Assembly (NCBI GenBank): GCA_036852015.1
Contig: JAANDG010000292.1
Span: 1 to 64,000 of the forward strand
Length of the DNA: 64,000 nucleotides
DNA from: Pelodera strongyloides
Lineage: Eukaryota > Nematoda > Chromadorea > Rhabditida > Rhabditidae
Direction of reading: 5' to 3'
Both the position numbers and the translations under genes were made by a program. Shown here piece after piece: positions 32,101 to 43,626 of this stretch. Positions within the stretch are counted from its first letter, which is position 1; every line of letters starts with the position of its first letter. The notes beneath the pieces are model-generated. The model was not told the origin of the DNA. It saw nothing but the letters and a program-made list of their open reading frames with translations, and did not search any database.

Positions 32101-35100
32101 CGCACCATCTACGTGCCTACTTCCTTCGGCAACACGTTCCCGTTCCTGGACACTAGGTCCTTCAAACTCAGACTCTCAAGTTGTAAGTTGCTTTAATTTA
32201 TTATAATAATAAGAAACGATGGCTTACGACGCAAAATTGCGTAGGTGATAGGGTACGTCTACTATTGCAAGCTAAACAAACACATGAAAAATCCCTTCGC
32301 AATTCTTTCACCAAAATTTTCCTGAATATGGTTGGTGTGTCTGTGTCATGACCCACCCAAATAGCTTGACGCACTTACTCTTACTGTAGTACTATCTTTA
32401 ATACTCCTTGAATATAGAAATTTGTTGTAGACAACTATCCTCTGGAAGACGTCGTCTATATGTGGGCCAATTCGCCTCCGTTGGTTGTTCCAGTCGAGGT
32501 GCGTTTTCTAATTAAAGCGAAGTACCGGCCGTTTTTTGAAACCCCAGATGAAGTCTTACGTATTTATACAAAGTTTCCCGAATTTAGCTCGGTTTCTTAT
32601 TCTAATTTATGTTCATTTGCATAAGCTGTATAGGAATGCTCATGTACTCGACGTGTTTCAAAAACCGGTCGGTATTTCGCTTTAAAGTAATTTTTCTTAA
32701 TATACCCATCATTCATAAAATCGCCAAAGCTACATAGGTCCCCGAAGAGGCCCACAAATTCATGTTCATACTGTTTCCTGCTCGGTTGTAATGATAAGAA
32801 TGATATAAAAATGAACTTAAAAAGCCGATTTGAAGTCAACCTTGATTTCGTTAGAGACGTTATCCACTATTGCTTTCATTGTTTTCATTACTGTAATATG
32901 CAAATTCAGGTGTCTGACAATCTGATGGACGGCGAATTCAAATTCGAGGAGATTACAGCTGGAGACTGCGTTGGAAACTACACGATTGGTAAGTGGGCGT
33001 GTGGGTGGCAGATCACGTAAATGAGTAAGGCTCCCGCGAAAACGATCAGTGGTTCGAGTCCGGCTAGTGTCATTTCTTTTGCAGGCACCTTCTCCTGCGT
33101 CGATGTCGAAGTTGTCTTCTCCGGCTCCACTTTCTCTGCGTTTGCCAAGTACTATCTGCCATCGATTCTACTTGTGAGTTGAATTTTGGTTCCAGAATAA
33201 TTTGAATAATTTGAGGAGGCTCACGAGAATGAAGTGCTCAAACGGTTTAATTTTATCGAACGATGATGGTATTAAATACCGAAATACATGCTTTGCAAAG
33301 CAAAAGCTTTTAATTGAAAGGAGTAATACATTGTCACTCTTTCCACTACCTTTAGCGCATAAGGGAGAAAATTATCCTACTTACCCAATTCTTGAAAATT
33401 ATTTCTTATTTATTAAATACCAGACGGCTATCGCCGCCTGAGGCGACGTCAAATGCCATCTAAACGATACTTGAAGTGCGCATATTTATATGAAACGTCT
33501 GAAGCGTAATATTAAAACGTTTCTGTTAAAAGATCATATTGTGCATATTTTGTAAATATGCGAACAGTTGCCTACTTATACCAAATGCCTGAAACGTAGA
33601 AAAAAATCGTTGTGGACGTAATCACAAATAAATTCACCCGGCCACAAACTCTTCTCCTTTATATAATAAGATACCAAAAGGTGTGCATCCGAGGATGAAA
33701 ATTGACAATTGGGCCACTGCCCTTATCTCAAAATCAAACATAATATGACAGTATAGATATCTATAGTTTCTTCATAAATATGTTTATTTATCAATCTATC
33801 TAGTTAATATCATTAAAAGATTTAATTAGCCAAGTTTGAGGTAATGTTCTGAAGAAGATCTACGGAAGAAAACGTTGACGAATAAAAAAAACTTATAAGA
33901 CCAATTTTGGTTGGGATTTGTGCTCGAAACATCTGAACAAGAAAATACATCTATCCATCCCGCTAATGGAGCGTGCAAGAGAAGAAATAAATATAGTAGA
34001 CACTATATAATCATGTTTCCTTTTTTTAGATTATTTCCTCTTGGTTCCACTTCTGGGTGCACGGCTCGTGGTCCGTACCTCGGTCGATCTCGGCCGCACT
34101 TCCCTTTATCATCTTTGCGCTATTCTTCGTAAGTATACGTGTTTATCATTTCGTAGGCAATTATACTTTACCAGACGGCTACGTCGCCTGAAGCGTCTTT
34201 CCATACTTATGAAACGTCTGTTACGTAGGTATAACTCTTTACGAATGAATACATGCGTCATTCGTTTGCATGAAATTATTCTAATTTGAGCGGCGTCGCT
34301 CTTTTATATCCGAAGCGGAACAATTTATTCGAATATACTTCCGTAACGTGAGTGCTAACGCACGCTGCAGTTACTCTTTTTTATAAGTCTTTTCCAATTG
34401 TACTCGAAAAGCTTATTAACAGTAATTGAACAAGACGATATACATTCACAAAAATGAAAAGAATAATCAGGAGAAACTGATGTGAATCTGAACCTGAACC
34501 AAATGTCACCCTAACAATAAGATGAAGTACCTTAATAGGGGAAGTACCTTAACTTCCTATATTTCAGTTGTTCCGCAGCGATGTGGTCACCTCGTCCCCT
34601 GGTATCTGCTGTTGGATGTCCTTCGCTCTTATAATCACTTTCTTCTCCTTCCTTGAATACTTTATCGTCATTCTTTGCGGAATCAGAAGGTAATACTTTC
34701 TCTCACTCCCTCTCCTTCTCCGTCTTTTTCTCTATCCGACTCTCTCACTCCCTCTGTTTCTCTGTGTTTTACAAAGGATTTCGGAGAGTTTTGGCTATCC
34801 ATATACGAAGGCAGAACTATCTGGAAACTGCTATGATCTTTGTTTCCGAGCTCGGCCCGCGGAAAACCCAGCTAGTTTTTTACTAGTTTCCTACTAGGTT
34901 TTTAGTCGGAAAAGGCTCGGAATACGAAAGTTTGTCGGGAAAAGCTCGGAAAATCTACGGGAACAGCTCGGAAACGGACAAACACACAGCTCCCGAGCTC
35001 GGTCCGCCTATTTTCCGAGCTAGGCCCGAGAACCTCAAAGTTTCCGAGCTTTTTCCGAGAATCTTCTCGGAGAATACTCGGGAAATAGGCGGAAAAAAGC

Positions 35101-35842
35101 TCGGAAATGCAAAGTTTCTCGGAAAAAGCTTGGGATTCATTAACGGGGTGGCGCAAAATATGCGAGTGTGTACAAGCGCGACTGCAGCAGATCGACTCGT
35201 TCACAAAAAAAATAACACAGAAACTGCCCTACATAGGGATAGGACTGATAGGAGAGTATTCACTGAAAGAAATTTTATTTCGTTCCAGAAGCGTTCGATA
35301 CGTCTCCAGCGGTGGAAATCACCCCGACGATAGCCCACTCACGAAAGAGGTGTGTAACTTTCTGAAATTACTTTGCGCTTGCAAAATGATTACAAACGTC
35401 GGTACATGGATGTTGTCCTTTTAGAAGTAACTCAAAATAAAGCAGCAAAAACATCTCCCGTCGTTACAGTTAATCAGTGCGGTAGCACTTAGTGGTCTTA
35501 TATAGAAATTATGAACATTGATAGCTTCTACTCTAGTCTTCAGGCGCGCAGCGCGGAAATGCGTAACCGAGTCCGTGGGAAAAGATTGCAAATTAGCATT
35601 GAAAAATTCGAGACACATGGAAACCTTTTTCCTGCGTCTCCGCTCAATATCTTTTCCGCGGACGCGGTTACGCTTTCCGCGCTGAGCGCCTGAGAACGTA
35701 GTACTTCTAGACCGTCGACGTTGCCTACGATTCTCGCTGCGCTTCGATTTCCCAGAGAAATCTGCTGGATATCGGATCCAGAATCATTTTCCCCGTCATA
35801 TTTATCATCTGGCTGATTATCTATTTTCTAGTCCTTTATTAG
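27850..35842 (+). CDS. Anion-type pentameric ligand-gated ion channel subunit lacking the Cys-loop cysteines
   Basis: Complete 393-aa receptor subunit in 14 exons: 27,850-27,896; 29,542-29,651; 30,546-30,622; 30,959-31,039; 31,453-31,518; 31,793-31,860; 32,100-32,182; 32,431-32,498; 32,910-32,988; 33,085-33,173; 34,030-34,128; 34,568-34,689; 35,289-35,349; 35,711-35,842. Signal peptide (MQASLRILTLLAVIG), then GQILGRVLSDYDVHTRPPVR, VYINRIVWREGF, VDLYLRQQWEDSRLSYE, KIWSPDTYFSNGKEK, YPLEDVVYMW, M1 (KYYLPSILLIISSWFHFW), M2 after VPR, M3 (FSFLEYFIVI) and C-terminal M4. Loop C keeps the second disulfide pair seen in glycine/glutamate/histamine-gated channels (DCVGNYTIGTFSC, residues ~220-231). In the Cys-loop segment (~155-175, TSFGNTFPFLDTRSFKL) both signature cysteines are absent. 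The M3-M4 loop is only about 45 residues. The ligand is unknown. The stop codon is followed 12 bp later by hairpin elements. Confidence 0.88.
27945..28062. mobile_element. MITE family C, copy 2 (channel intron 1)
   Basis: CCATATTCACCACTCAATTCC at the left and GAGAGGTGAATATGG at the right. Confidence 0.75.
28658..28832. mobile_element. MITE family A, copy 5 (channel intron 1)
   Basis: Both ends are intact (TTAAAGCGAAATACCGGCCG; ACTTCGCTTTAA), with the standard core. Confidence 0.85.
29030..29166. repeat. (CT)n microsatellite in channel intron 1
   Basis: CT dinucleotides with GTGT and CACAC interruptions, similar in composition to the GA tracts at 3.6 kb. Confidence 0.92.
30332..30508. mobile_element. 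MITE family A, copy 6 (channel intron 2)
   Basis: TTACAGCGAAATACCGGCCG at the left and a mutated right end (AAAAAGCGTCCGGTATTTGG). It lies about 40 bp before exon 3. Confidence 0.8.
31055..31185. mobile_element. Hairpin element distantly related to family C (channel intron 4)
   Basis: GGGACCGTTTTCACCAACA and TGTTGGTGAATACGGCC bound inner arms GGGAGCCCTCCCTGG / CCTAGGGAGGGCTCCC. The GTGAATA(T/C)GGCC end is shared with family C. It begins just after the exon 4 donor. Confidence 0.65.
31610..31757. mobile_element. MITE family A, divergent copy 7 (channel intron 5)
   Basis: TTAAAGCCGTATGATAGCCGG to AAAAACCGGCCGTTATATCGCTTTAA. The core differs strongly from other copies, so it is an old or separate subfamily. 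Confidence 0.7.
31898..32018. repeat. TACCG / CGTAC pentamer repeat (channel intron 6)
   Basis: About 120 bp of ACCGT and ACCGTATACC units, ending about 80 bp before exon 7. The Tyr-Gly-Thr-Val-Arg open frames over it are repeat artefacts. Confidence 0.9.
32512..32685. mobile_element. MITE family A, copy 8 (channel intron 8)
   Basis: It starts 13 bp after the exon 8 donor: TTAAAGCGAAGTACCGGCCG to GGTCGGTATTTCGCTTTAA. Confidence 0.85.
33420..33671 (-). mobile_element. Helitron-like element, reverse orientation (channel intron 10)
   Basis: On the minus strand it starts A|TCTTATTATATAAAGGAGAAGAG and ends GGCGGCGATAGCCGTCTGG|T. The same terminal hairpin occurs at 10,660, and a fragment of that end (CCAGACGGCTACGTCGCC) at 34,172. 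Confidence 0.6.
33838..33988 (+). repeat. Solo terminal repeat of the Penelope-like element (channel intron 10)
   Basis: Matches the 15.9-kb repeat and the outer end of the 13.9-kb one: GAGGTAATGTTCTGAAGAAG, ACGTTGACGAATAAA, GAAACATCTGAACAAGAAAA, and CATCCCGCTAATGGAGCGTG. The hammerhead stem II is destroyed here. Confidence 0.7.
34850..35117. repeat. GC-rich repeats of AGCTCGGAAA (channel intron 12)
   Basis: Many direct and inverted copies of (A)GCTCGGAAA and its complement TTTCCGAGCT. Two arms (about 34,905-34,980 and 35,000-35,117) can pair. It is much richer in GC than the surrounding intron. It is not coding. Confidence 0.7.
35541..35696. mobile_element. Hairpin element CAGGCGCGCAGCGCGGAAA (channel intron 13)
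   Basis: Inverted ends CAGGCGCGCAGCGCGGAAATGCGTAACC-type and ...GGTTACGCTTTCCGCGCTGAGCGCCTG, with a short AT-rich centre. It ends 14 bp before the last exon of the channel. Confidence 0.75.
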
Positions 35843-35853
35843 AGATTGTAGAT

Positions 35854-36083
35854 GTTAGGGCGCGCTCGAGATGGACATTTTCCGGAAAAGAAAAGGAAAA
35901 AGGTGGACACTGAGAAAAAATAATTGAAGTGTACCGTAATTGAAACTAAAATCAATCGATCATTTGCATGTGTGTGCATGGCTAATTGTAATTTTTTCTG
36001 TTGGTCCATCTCGAACCAAAAGTTTTCTTTTTCTTTTCCGGACCGGAAATAGACGGAATATGCCCACCTCTAACGCGCCCTTA
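35854..36083. mobile_element. Hairpin element TTAGGGCGCG in the channel 3' region
   Basis: TTAGGGCGCGCTCGAGATGGAC at the left and CTAACGCGCCCTTA at the right, with inner inverted AAAGAAAAGGAAAA/CTTTTTCTTTTCC arms. It starts 12 bp after the channel stop codon, so it probably lies in the 3' UTR. Confidence 0.65.
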
Positions 36084-36378
36084 TGGGGTCTCGATGTATG
36101 GCAAAAACAGCGCATTTTGCTTCCAAGTATCAAATGTGCATCTCGTGTACCATTTTGCATACACCTTTGAAAGTTAGAAAATGCACCATTGATAATACTA
36201 GAGGAGGCAAAAATGCACAGTTTATGCACGCTCGAAAAAAATAGTCCTCGGGCTACCGCCGCGGGACCATTTTTTGGCGGCCTGTAGATGTTCTCGTGTA
36301 GTGCTAATCTACGGTAATTAAAGCCATACTTGGAAGCAAAAATCGGCAATTTTTGCCATACATCGAGACCCCATTATA
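36081..36378. mobile_element. Hairpin element TTATGGGGTCTCGATGTATGG
   Basis: Arms of about 50 bp (TTATGGGGTCTCGATGTATGG...CTTCCAAGTA and its complement) surround a ~200-bp centre. It abuts the previous hairpin. Confidence 0.8.
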
Positions 36379-36733
36379 AATATGTAGCATACAGTAGATT
36401 AGCATGCTATTGATGTTTTATCGAACACAACTACGGTATTTACTCTGAACGACATAAAAAATTGTCAATTTACTTTTTGTTTGTAAAAGACTGTAGAAAT
36501 TTAGATTTTCCTCCGAGAGTAGTGTATTTTCGTATTTTCATGTCATGAATTAGTTCGCTAGTCTAAGTGAATAGAAACTACGAATTGTCACATTTGTCAT
36601 CATATCAAAATAATAATAAGAAAATTAATAACAATTTATCAATAACCACACAATGAATAATAATTTTCTAGGAACACTTAGTTTTCGTATAGCACACACA
36701 TTCATTGCTGGTTCATACAATGCATATTTTATA

Positions 36734-36912
36734 TTAAAGAGTAATATCCGCCGGTTTTTGAAACACATCGAGTACAGCAGCATTCTTATGCAGCATATGC
36801 ATATGAACAAAAATTAGAACAAAAATTCGAGCTAAATTCGAGTAAATTTGCATAAATATGCAAAAATTCAGTTGTCCACGATACGGTTCAAAAACCGGTC
36901 GGTAGTTCGCTG
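36734..36912. mobile_element. MITE family A, copy 9
   Basis: Damaged ends (TTAAAGAGTAATATCCGCCGG; ACCGGTCGGTAGTTCGCTGT) around the standard core. Confidence 0.75.
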
Positions 36913-38051
36913 TGAACGACAATGTATTTTGAACAAACAACAAATTGTTTGTGTGATGATCCAAACAAATTTTACCTATCTACCAGTCTAACATTTTTTC
37001 TACGCTTCTTGTTCATATTAGTGATTTCCTAAGGAAATAATAAACGCGAGAAATCAAAATTTCGACGTTGAAAGGTATTATTATTATTATTCCTTCATAA
37101 AAAAAATTCGATTTAATACATTGACAAAATAATCGATGCCAGTTTAATTTTATTAGTTTATTATTTTAGTTAAAAGTTGAAGTATAAATGAAAATCATCA
37201 CAAAAATAGGCACAGAGAGAAGAGCAATTGATCGGATAAACACACGAACTTTAGAAAACGTTTCAATGTTCAGACCCATGTAAAACCATTGCTTTATGTA
37301 GAAATTAATGCGGTAGATCCAGTAGTAATACGGTAACTTGTAGTTCGGTAATTATTCCTCATTTATGTAGCACTTACTATTAAAGTTTAATTTTATTTTA
37401 TACACTGTAATGTGGCGTGATGTGTAATCCCTTGGTGTACATACACTGTATGCTGTAAAATAATATACAGAAATTTTGTCCCAAGAATGATTACTAAAGA
37501 TATAGTTTCACAAAATAAGCAGTACCAAGATCATAACTTGCGCTAGGTAGTTTGACCGTGAAACTCTTACCTGCAAACAATGGAAAATATGTGAAATACA
37601 TATTTCGCTACCATACTTGCTTACGAACACATGAGCTCTAATATTTACAGTACACCGCATGTAGAAAACAGGATCAAGACTACCGCACTCAAAGCAGATG
37701 GTACAGTATATGTAGAATAACTGCTCCTTGATCTCTTCTTGGCGCTACCGTATATTGCATCCAATTCTGACACTTGCGGGATATTGCACCCGTTCTCACG
37801 GCAGCAACAAAATGAAAACTGAAAATGGTAATTAATAATTAACTAATAATTCATCAATATGCAAACAAAATAGTGCACTATGCATGTGGTATACTAACTA
37901 TGCTAATTTGGAACAAAAATAATAACTGCTTTACAAATGACAAGTTTGACGTTGAAACTCAAAGAATGCAGGCCTGCCTGCTGCCACGCACTTTAGCCAA
38001 CTACACACACAGACAGACATACAAAAGTAAAATGTTGGTCAAACTCCACTG

Positions 38052-38118
38052 GACAGGTACCGAACCCGGGTCGAGTGGCCAGCTTTCTAGAACACTACCA
38101 CTGCTCCACCCTTAGAAA
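38052..38118 (-). pseudogene. tRNA-like fragment
   Basis: On the minus strand: GGTGGAGCAGTGGTAGTG (A-box-like) and CCCGGGTTCGGTACC (B-box). There is no proper anticodon stem or acceptor stem. Confidence 0.35.
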
Positions 38119-38389
38119 CTCACATTTCCTTTCATTCCATCATAGAATGAGACTGGAGTGCATGGATTTGCTAGTTGACACATTTGCCTGTCTCCTCCTG
38201 TATAAGCACAACGACTGGAAACACCCTGCTGGAATGTGTCGTCTGAAAGAGGAAATAAGAAATAATAGGTAATTTTGTAGTTTGTAGCCTGTAGTTTGTT
38301 GTTGAAATCCGCGCAGTACAAACTACAAACTACGGATGTCACATATCACTTTCCGATTGTGGAATAAATTCGTATTTTAGATAAGTGTG

Positions 38390-38553
38390 TTAAAAGCAAA
38401 TTTCCGGCCGGTTTTTGAAACGCATCGTGGACAACTGAATTCTTGCGTATTTATGCTAATTAACTAGCTCTAGTATTTATTCTAATTTATGGTCATTTGC
38501 ATAGGCTGCGTAAGAATGGTGGTGTACTCGATGAGTTTCAAAAACCGGGCTGT
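38390..38553. mobile_element. MITE family A, copy 10
   Basis: TTAAAAGCAAATTTCCGGCCG at the left, AAAAACCGGGCTGTAA at the right. The ends are decayed. Confidence 0.7.
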
Positions 38554-40184
38554 AACATAATCTCGCAATGAACTCCATCTTAGTGTCTAACCACTCTCAT
38601 TTACTCTCACTAGAGTAACTAGCGACCCTGTTTCAAGGTAATAAACAAACTCAGTCACAAAATCGGATTACATCAATCACCCATAAATAATTTATAACAA
38701 ACCGTCATCAAAAGCAGAGTGTAGTAGCACTTTGATACACCGATCCGCTGCACACATTCGCGTATCATTTATGTAGATGAAATCATCAGTGAGAGAAGCC
38801 TAAAACGTGTTTCGTATGTACCTTCGCTTGCCCAATTTGCCTACTGTTTTCCTTACATTTTTGTGGGTCTAACCGTTTTCTTTAGCCTTAGCAAACATCA
38901 ATTCTCAACAACAGGTATACTCTATACTATTACAGATCAATAAAACCCTGTAGCTAAATTACTGGACACCTTGGGGCCTTGTTCGCCATTGGGGTGGTCC
39001 TATGTCCTGCTATGATTTGGGTTTTCACAAAAAAAGACGAATAATTTTTTTTTCATAAAAACTTCACAATACCTGCATCCGTCCGACGAAACCGTGTGCG
39101 CAATCCACAATCGAGGAAATTAGTGGAATAATCGATAATAAAATGATAATTTGTTTGACCCATGACATTTCTGAAATTCAAATGGTTATTTTATATGTAG
39201 TAAAGTAGCCGTGACGGAATTTCCCTCGAACTAGATTCTGGTAAGATGGAGCGTATGAAACGGAGAGAAAGTGAGAGGCAAAGGAAACGAATGGGCTCTG
39301 ACATAACTTTCAAAATCGAGGAAAATTGTTCAGGGTTTGAGTTTACCAGCGTGAAGCATTGCATAAAAACTTTTAAAAGTAAATTTTTTACGAGTTAGCC
39401 ATTTTTGCAACGTCTTTACTTTACACAAGGGAATTGAATATGTCTAGAATTTTTATGGCACATTCAAGAAGCGTTCTTTGACAAATAAAATGACAATGTG
39501 TCAAATAAGTTGTTTTTAAGGAAAAATTAAACTAACTTCTTGGGCGGAACGCAACAAGGAAAAATATGTATATGGGGGGGGGGGGGCAGCTTATATAGCC
39601 CCTAGTTTATGCTCCCATAGGAATCATATCTACTATATCTTAATGGAAACGTTGTTTATTAGCGTATTATTATGGCTATTTGCAAGTGTAGGCTTTCATA
39701 TTATGTAGAAATTAAAATTAAACATGATAAAAAAAAATGCTACAAAGTTCCCCACTGTTTTTCCTCAAATTTTTCTATGCTTTTCCCAAACTTCGAAAAC
39801 TTTCCTAATGGTGAGCTTTGAAAAAATCCAGAAATACACTACAGGTACGATGTACGAAGTATGTAAAAATTATAAATTATCACTGAAACATTGTAATTTT
39901 CGCTCATGCAATGATTAAAAACTTAACAAAATAGAAGTAATATCACATTAAAAACTACACTATGGATCATTATGGTGTATTTATGTTCTCATATACGCAA
40001 AATATGTAAAACAAATATTCAGAATAGTTTGCAATTCCTACTTCCAGCGCAGTAGTAAGGCTAAATGACTTATTCATGCGACTCCGACTGCATTCTATGC
40101 TTCCTATAAAAATTTTGATTCAATTAATCTTGAATTCAAATTTTTGATGCTTCTGCAATTATTTTAAAATACAAAAAACAAACT

Positions 40185-40363
40185 TTAAAGCGAAATACCG
40201 GCCGGTTTTCAAAACGCGTCGTGGACAGCTGAATTCTTGCTTATCTACGTTAATTTTCTCGAATTTAACTCGATTTTTTCTAATTTATGGCCATTTGCAT
40301 AAACTAAATAAGAATGCTGGTGTACTCGGTGTGTTTTAAAAACCGGCCGGAATTTCGCTTTAA
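40185..40363. mobile_element. MITE family A, copy 11
   Basis: Both ends are intact: TTAAAGCGAAATACCGGCCG and CCGGCCGGAATTTCGCTTTAA. Confidence 0.85.
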
Positions 40364-41407
40364 ATCACCAAACAAATATTAATCTATTATCTATAATCCA
40401 TATTGTACGAGGAAAATATATATGTGCTGATATTTATCAAACCATAATATCACTTGAAGTCAATTCAGAGAATATCACATTTGTAATCTAAGCTAAAAAC
40501 GATTATTAACTACTCATTGTAATATTTTTTTCCTGTAATCTCCTCTAATAAGACAAAGAAAATATAAATATATAAATCTAATAAGTAAAGTTACGTTTTG
40601 TTAGAAAAGGTGCCTCACTCAATGTCAGCAACTTTACACGCAAAGGAATTTTTAAGAAAAACTATATTGACGTTCGAACACTTGAACAAGCCATATCAGG
40701 TGGAAATTAATTCCGCTTCAATAAACTCGAATAATAACATTCATAACTAATTGGAAATAATTGGTAGGACACAAAGCTAAATTCTCATAAATTCATATAA
40801 AAGTAGAAATGCTTAGGCTTTGACCAAGATGCTGTATTATAAAAAAACGAATAAAAAGCAATAAGCACATAAAGTGTTCAAAGATTTTATTTCATGTTCT
40901 AAATGAAAAAGAGATCTCAAAGTAAAAATGAAGGTTTTGTCTTGAGTACTTGTTGGCACCCAAGGCCGCGCACTCAAAAAAGCACTCGAGAAAAGAAACG
41001 CGGTGGGACAAAATTTTTAATTTCTTTAAAAAAATTATATTATACAAGTATTTTCTCAATAATTCAGGTATGTAGCGAGAAATTTTGAGTAACTCACATA
41101 ATGACCACACTTGGTATTTCATTTAATCATCTATTTTTATTTCTGTTCTTGCTTGGTCCATAGCTACATAATTTTCTTAAGACATTACATAAAAAACAAC
41201 GTTGCTACTTACATTTTGTTGCTTTTTTTCCTGGCAGATTTGCTCGAAGTCGCAGAAGTGCAAATAATGAGCTACTGTATGTATAACTATAGCTTGAAAC
41301 ATGAAGATATCCTATATCCATACATACAATAATAAGGTAATAAGATATCAATCAAAGCAAGAGAACATCAAAGAATGTTGAATTAAGATAAGTCGTGGAA
41401 AACTTGA

Positions 41408-41586
41408 ATTAAGACCATTTCCTGCGGAACATGGTTGTGAAGCGTGTGCTCGACACTATACATCATATGCAAATTATGTGCGAGTCCGTGCCGGAATTGC
41501 CCAGAAGTGCACAGAAATTTGCATATATTACATAGAACTGCAGTTGTTCAGCATACGCTGCACGAACCGCGTGCCATACCACTTTA
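41408..41586. mobile_element. MITE family F, copy 2
   Basis: The right end CGTGCCATACCACTTTAA matches the complement of the 4,162 start. The inner halves are imperfect inverted copies containing ATATGCAAATTATGTGC / GCACAGAAATTTGCATATA. Confidence 0.5.
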
Positions 41587-42124
41587 AACATTTTGGGGAA
41601 CCTAGAAGAAATACACACCGCCTGTGTCAGTATGTACAAACATACACATGCGGATTTACGTACGTAAGTAAGGTGAAGGACGGAAAAGCTGAAATTGGAG
41701 ACATCAAAGAAGCTTGATCAAAGAGAGAAATAGTAGGCGAAACAAAGAGAGCGTCGAGAAACAGCACAAATAGATCAGAAAACGAAGAAAAACAACAAGA
41801 AAGAAGTATGGAAACTTCTTACGAAAGTGGTTACTACTGAGGAACGGTTCAGATTTCAAAAGCATCAGTCTAGTATCATACTAAATTTGTGCCGCAACTT
41901 TAGCACGGGAAAAGAACCGTACAATGAAAATTTTTGCGGTGTCTTGTTGGGCTTGATGGTAGCCCAACAACGTCTAATGTAAAATTTGAAGTTTCCCTGC
42001 TTAGAATACAATTAAATCGATGCAGAAACATCAATGCAGAGTACATTGTATAGCAAAACATTGTAAAGCTTCAAGGTTCCTATTTTTATTTTATCACTTT
42101 CTGTTCCTGTAGCCAAATCTACGT

Positions 42125-42305
42125 TTAAAGCGAAATACCGGCCGGTTTCTGAAACGCATCATAGACAGCTGCATTCTTATGCAACTTATGTAAATAAACA
42201 TAAATCAGAATAAAAAATCGAGCTAAATTCGAGTAAATTAGCATAAATACGTAAGAATTCAGTTGTCCACGATGCGTTTTAAATACCGGCCGGTATTTCG
42301 CTTTA
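42125..42305. mobile_element. MITE family A, copy 12
   Basis: TTAAAGCGAAATACCGGCCG to TACCGGCCGGTATTTCGCTTTA. The core is intact. Confidence 0.85.
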
Positions 42306-43400
42306 GCAGTTAGTTGGCTCCTGCGCTCTGTAGCGGCAACACTATAGCTCCTAGAGCCGAAATTACTCTCGGATAAATTCAATCGAATAGCGTGGGCACC
42401 AGATTTGTTTAAATGATGTTTTTCTTTGATAAATGACGTGGACTTGATTAGATTTTTGTGGTTTTAAAAAGAGAAAAGGGCCTTTTACTCAGGATTAAAA
42501 TTCTGATTCTGGGCAGAGGGCCACACGTGCAAAGTTTAGACGGCAGAGGACTCATATTGGGACTTAAGCTAAGGAGGTGGAGAAGAGAGAGAGTGAGAAA
42601 TAGACAGAGAGAGAGAGATAAGCCCAGGATTAGCCAGCAGATATTCTTCTAATTTTTTATGTTAACGTATTCAATCAATGAAGATTATCTACAGGATAAT
42701 CCGGGAAAAAATGCACACGTCAGAGAGAATAAAAAGGAGGTGTCTATCATAAGCTGAGAAGGTTATATGCAGAAATAAAGTTCGAAAAACGTTGCACTTT
42801 TGTGTACATAATTACAGGAAGAGGAAGTGTGGTGCTGCCCTGGTGCGCACTTGGATTAAACTTGACAATAAAAGAATAAAGTATAATACCCTTTTTATCG
42901 ATTAAAATATTCGCAAAACCTTAAAAAAGTCTAGCTTTTTGGTGCAACTTAACCCAGTAAGCGCAGTATGTGCTCATGGGTGAAATTTACACCTGAAGGA
43001 TTAAATGCCATTATTTTTCAAAACACACATAGATCCTTCCTATTGCAAGTTTTGATTCGTGACACCACAACAAATTATGTAGATTATGTAAATTTGGCTT
43101 CTTGAGTACGCCAGTTGAGCAAGAAATTAGTGCCAACGCGGGCCACTGGCCCACCAAGCGGCCTACCAGGGCAGTCAGATGGGGCCTTCTTATACAAGGG
43201 CCCAGCTCACAATTATGAATGCCCAATTTCATTAGTGACCAAGGAGAATGAGGGTTATAATCAACAATTGAGGGCTTTATTCTTTATATATGGGGGGGGG
43301 GATTAATTGTTATAAAAATAGTTTTTGTGAAGTTAGGTGTTCAAATTGGCAGCTCGGATTAATCGAAATTTGCCTAAAATGGAGTACAAAACAATATATT

Positions 43401-43626
43401 TGGCTATCGCCGCCTGAGGCGCTTTCAATGCTTAAGGTGCAGGAAAAGTGAGCACACTTGTGTGAAAAGTTTGCAACGTATCTTGAAAAAACATGAAATA
43501 AGGTTCGATTTCGCTAGCCCAACACTGGGCTCCGATTCTCCTTTTATAGCCTCTTAGATATTCTAATTTTCGTTTTGTGCACACAAACAAAAGACCAAGT
43601 AAACTATTCTCCTTTATATAATAAGA
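43401..43626 (-). mobile_element. Helitron-like element, reverse orientation
   Basis: On the minus strand it starts A|TCTTATTATATAAAGGAGAATAG and ends in the GCCTCAGGCGGCGATAGCC hairpin. The final GTCTGG is lost. Confidence 0.55.

Noticed and set aside
31867..32108. Tyr-Gly-Thr-Val-Arg repeat frames on the minus strand
   Set aside because: Translation of the TACCG pentamer array inside a channel intron.
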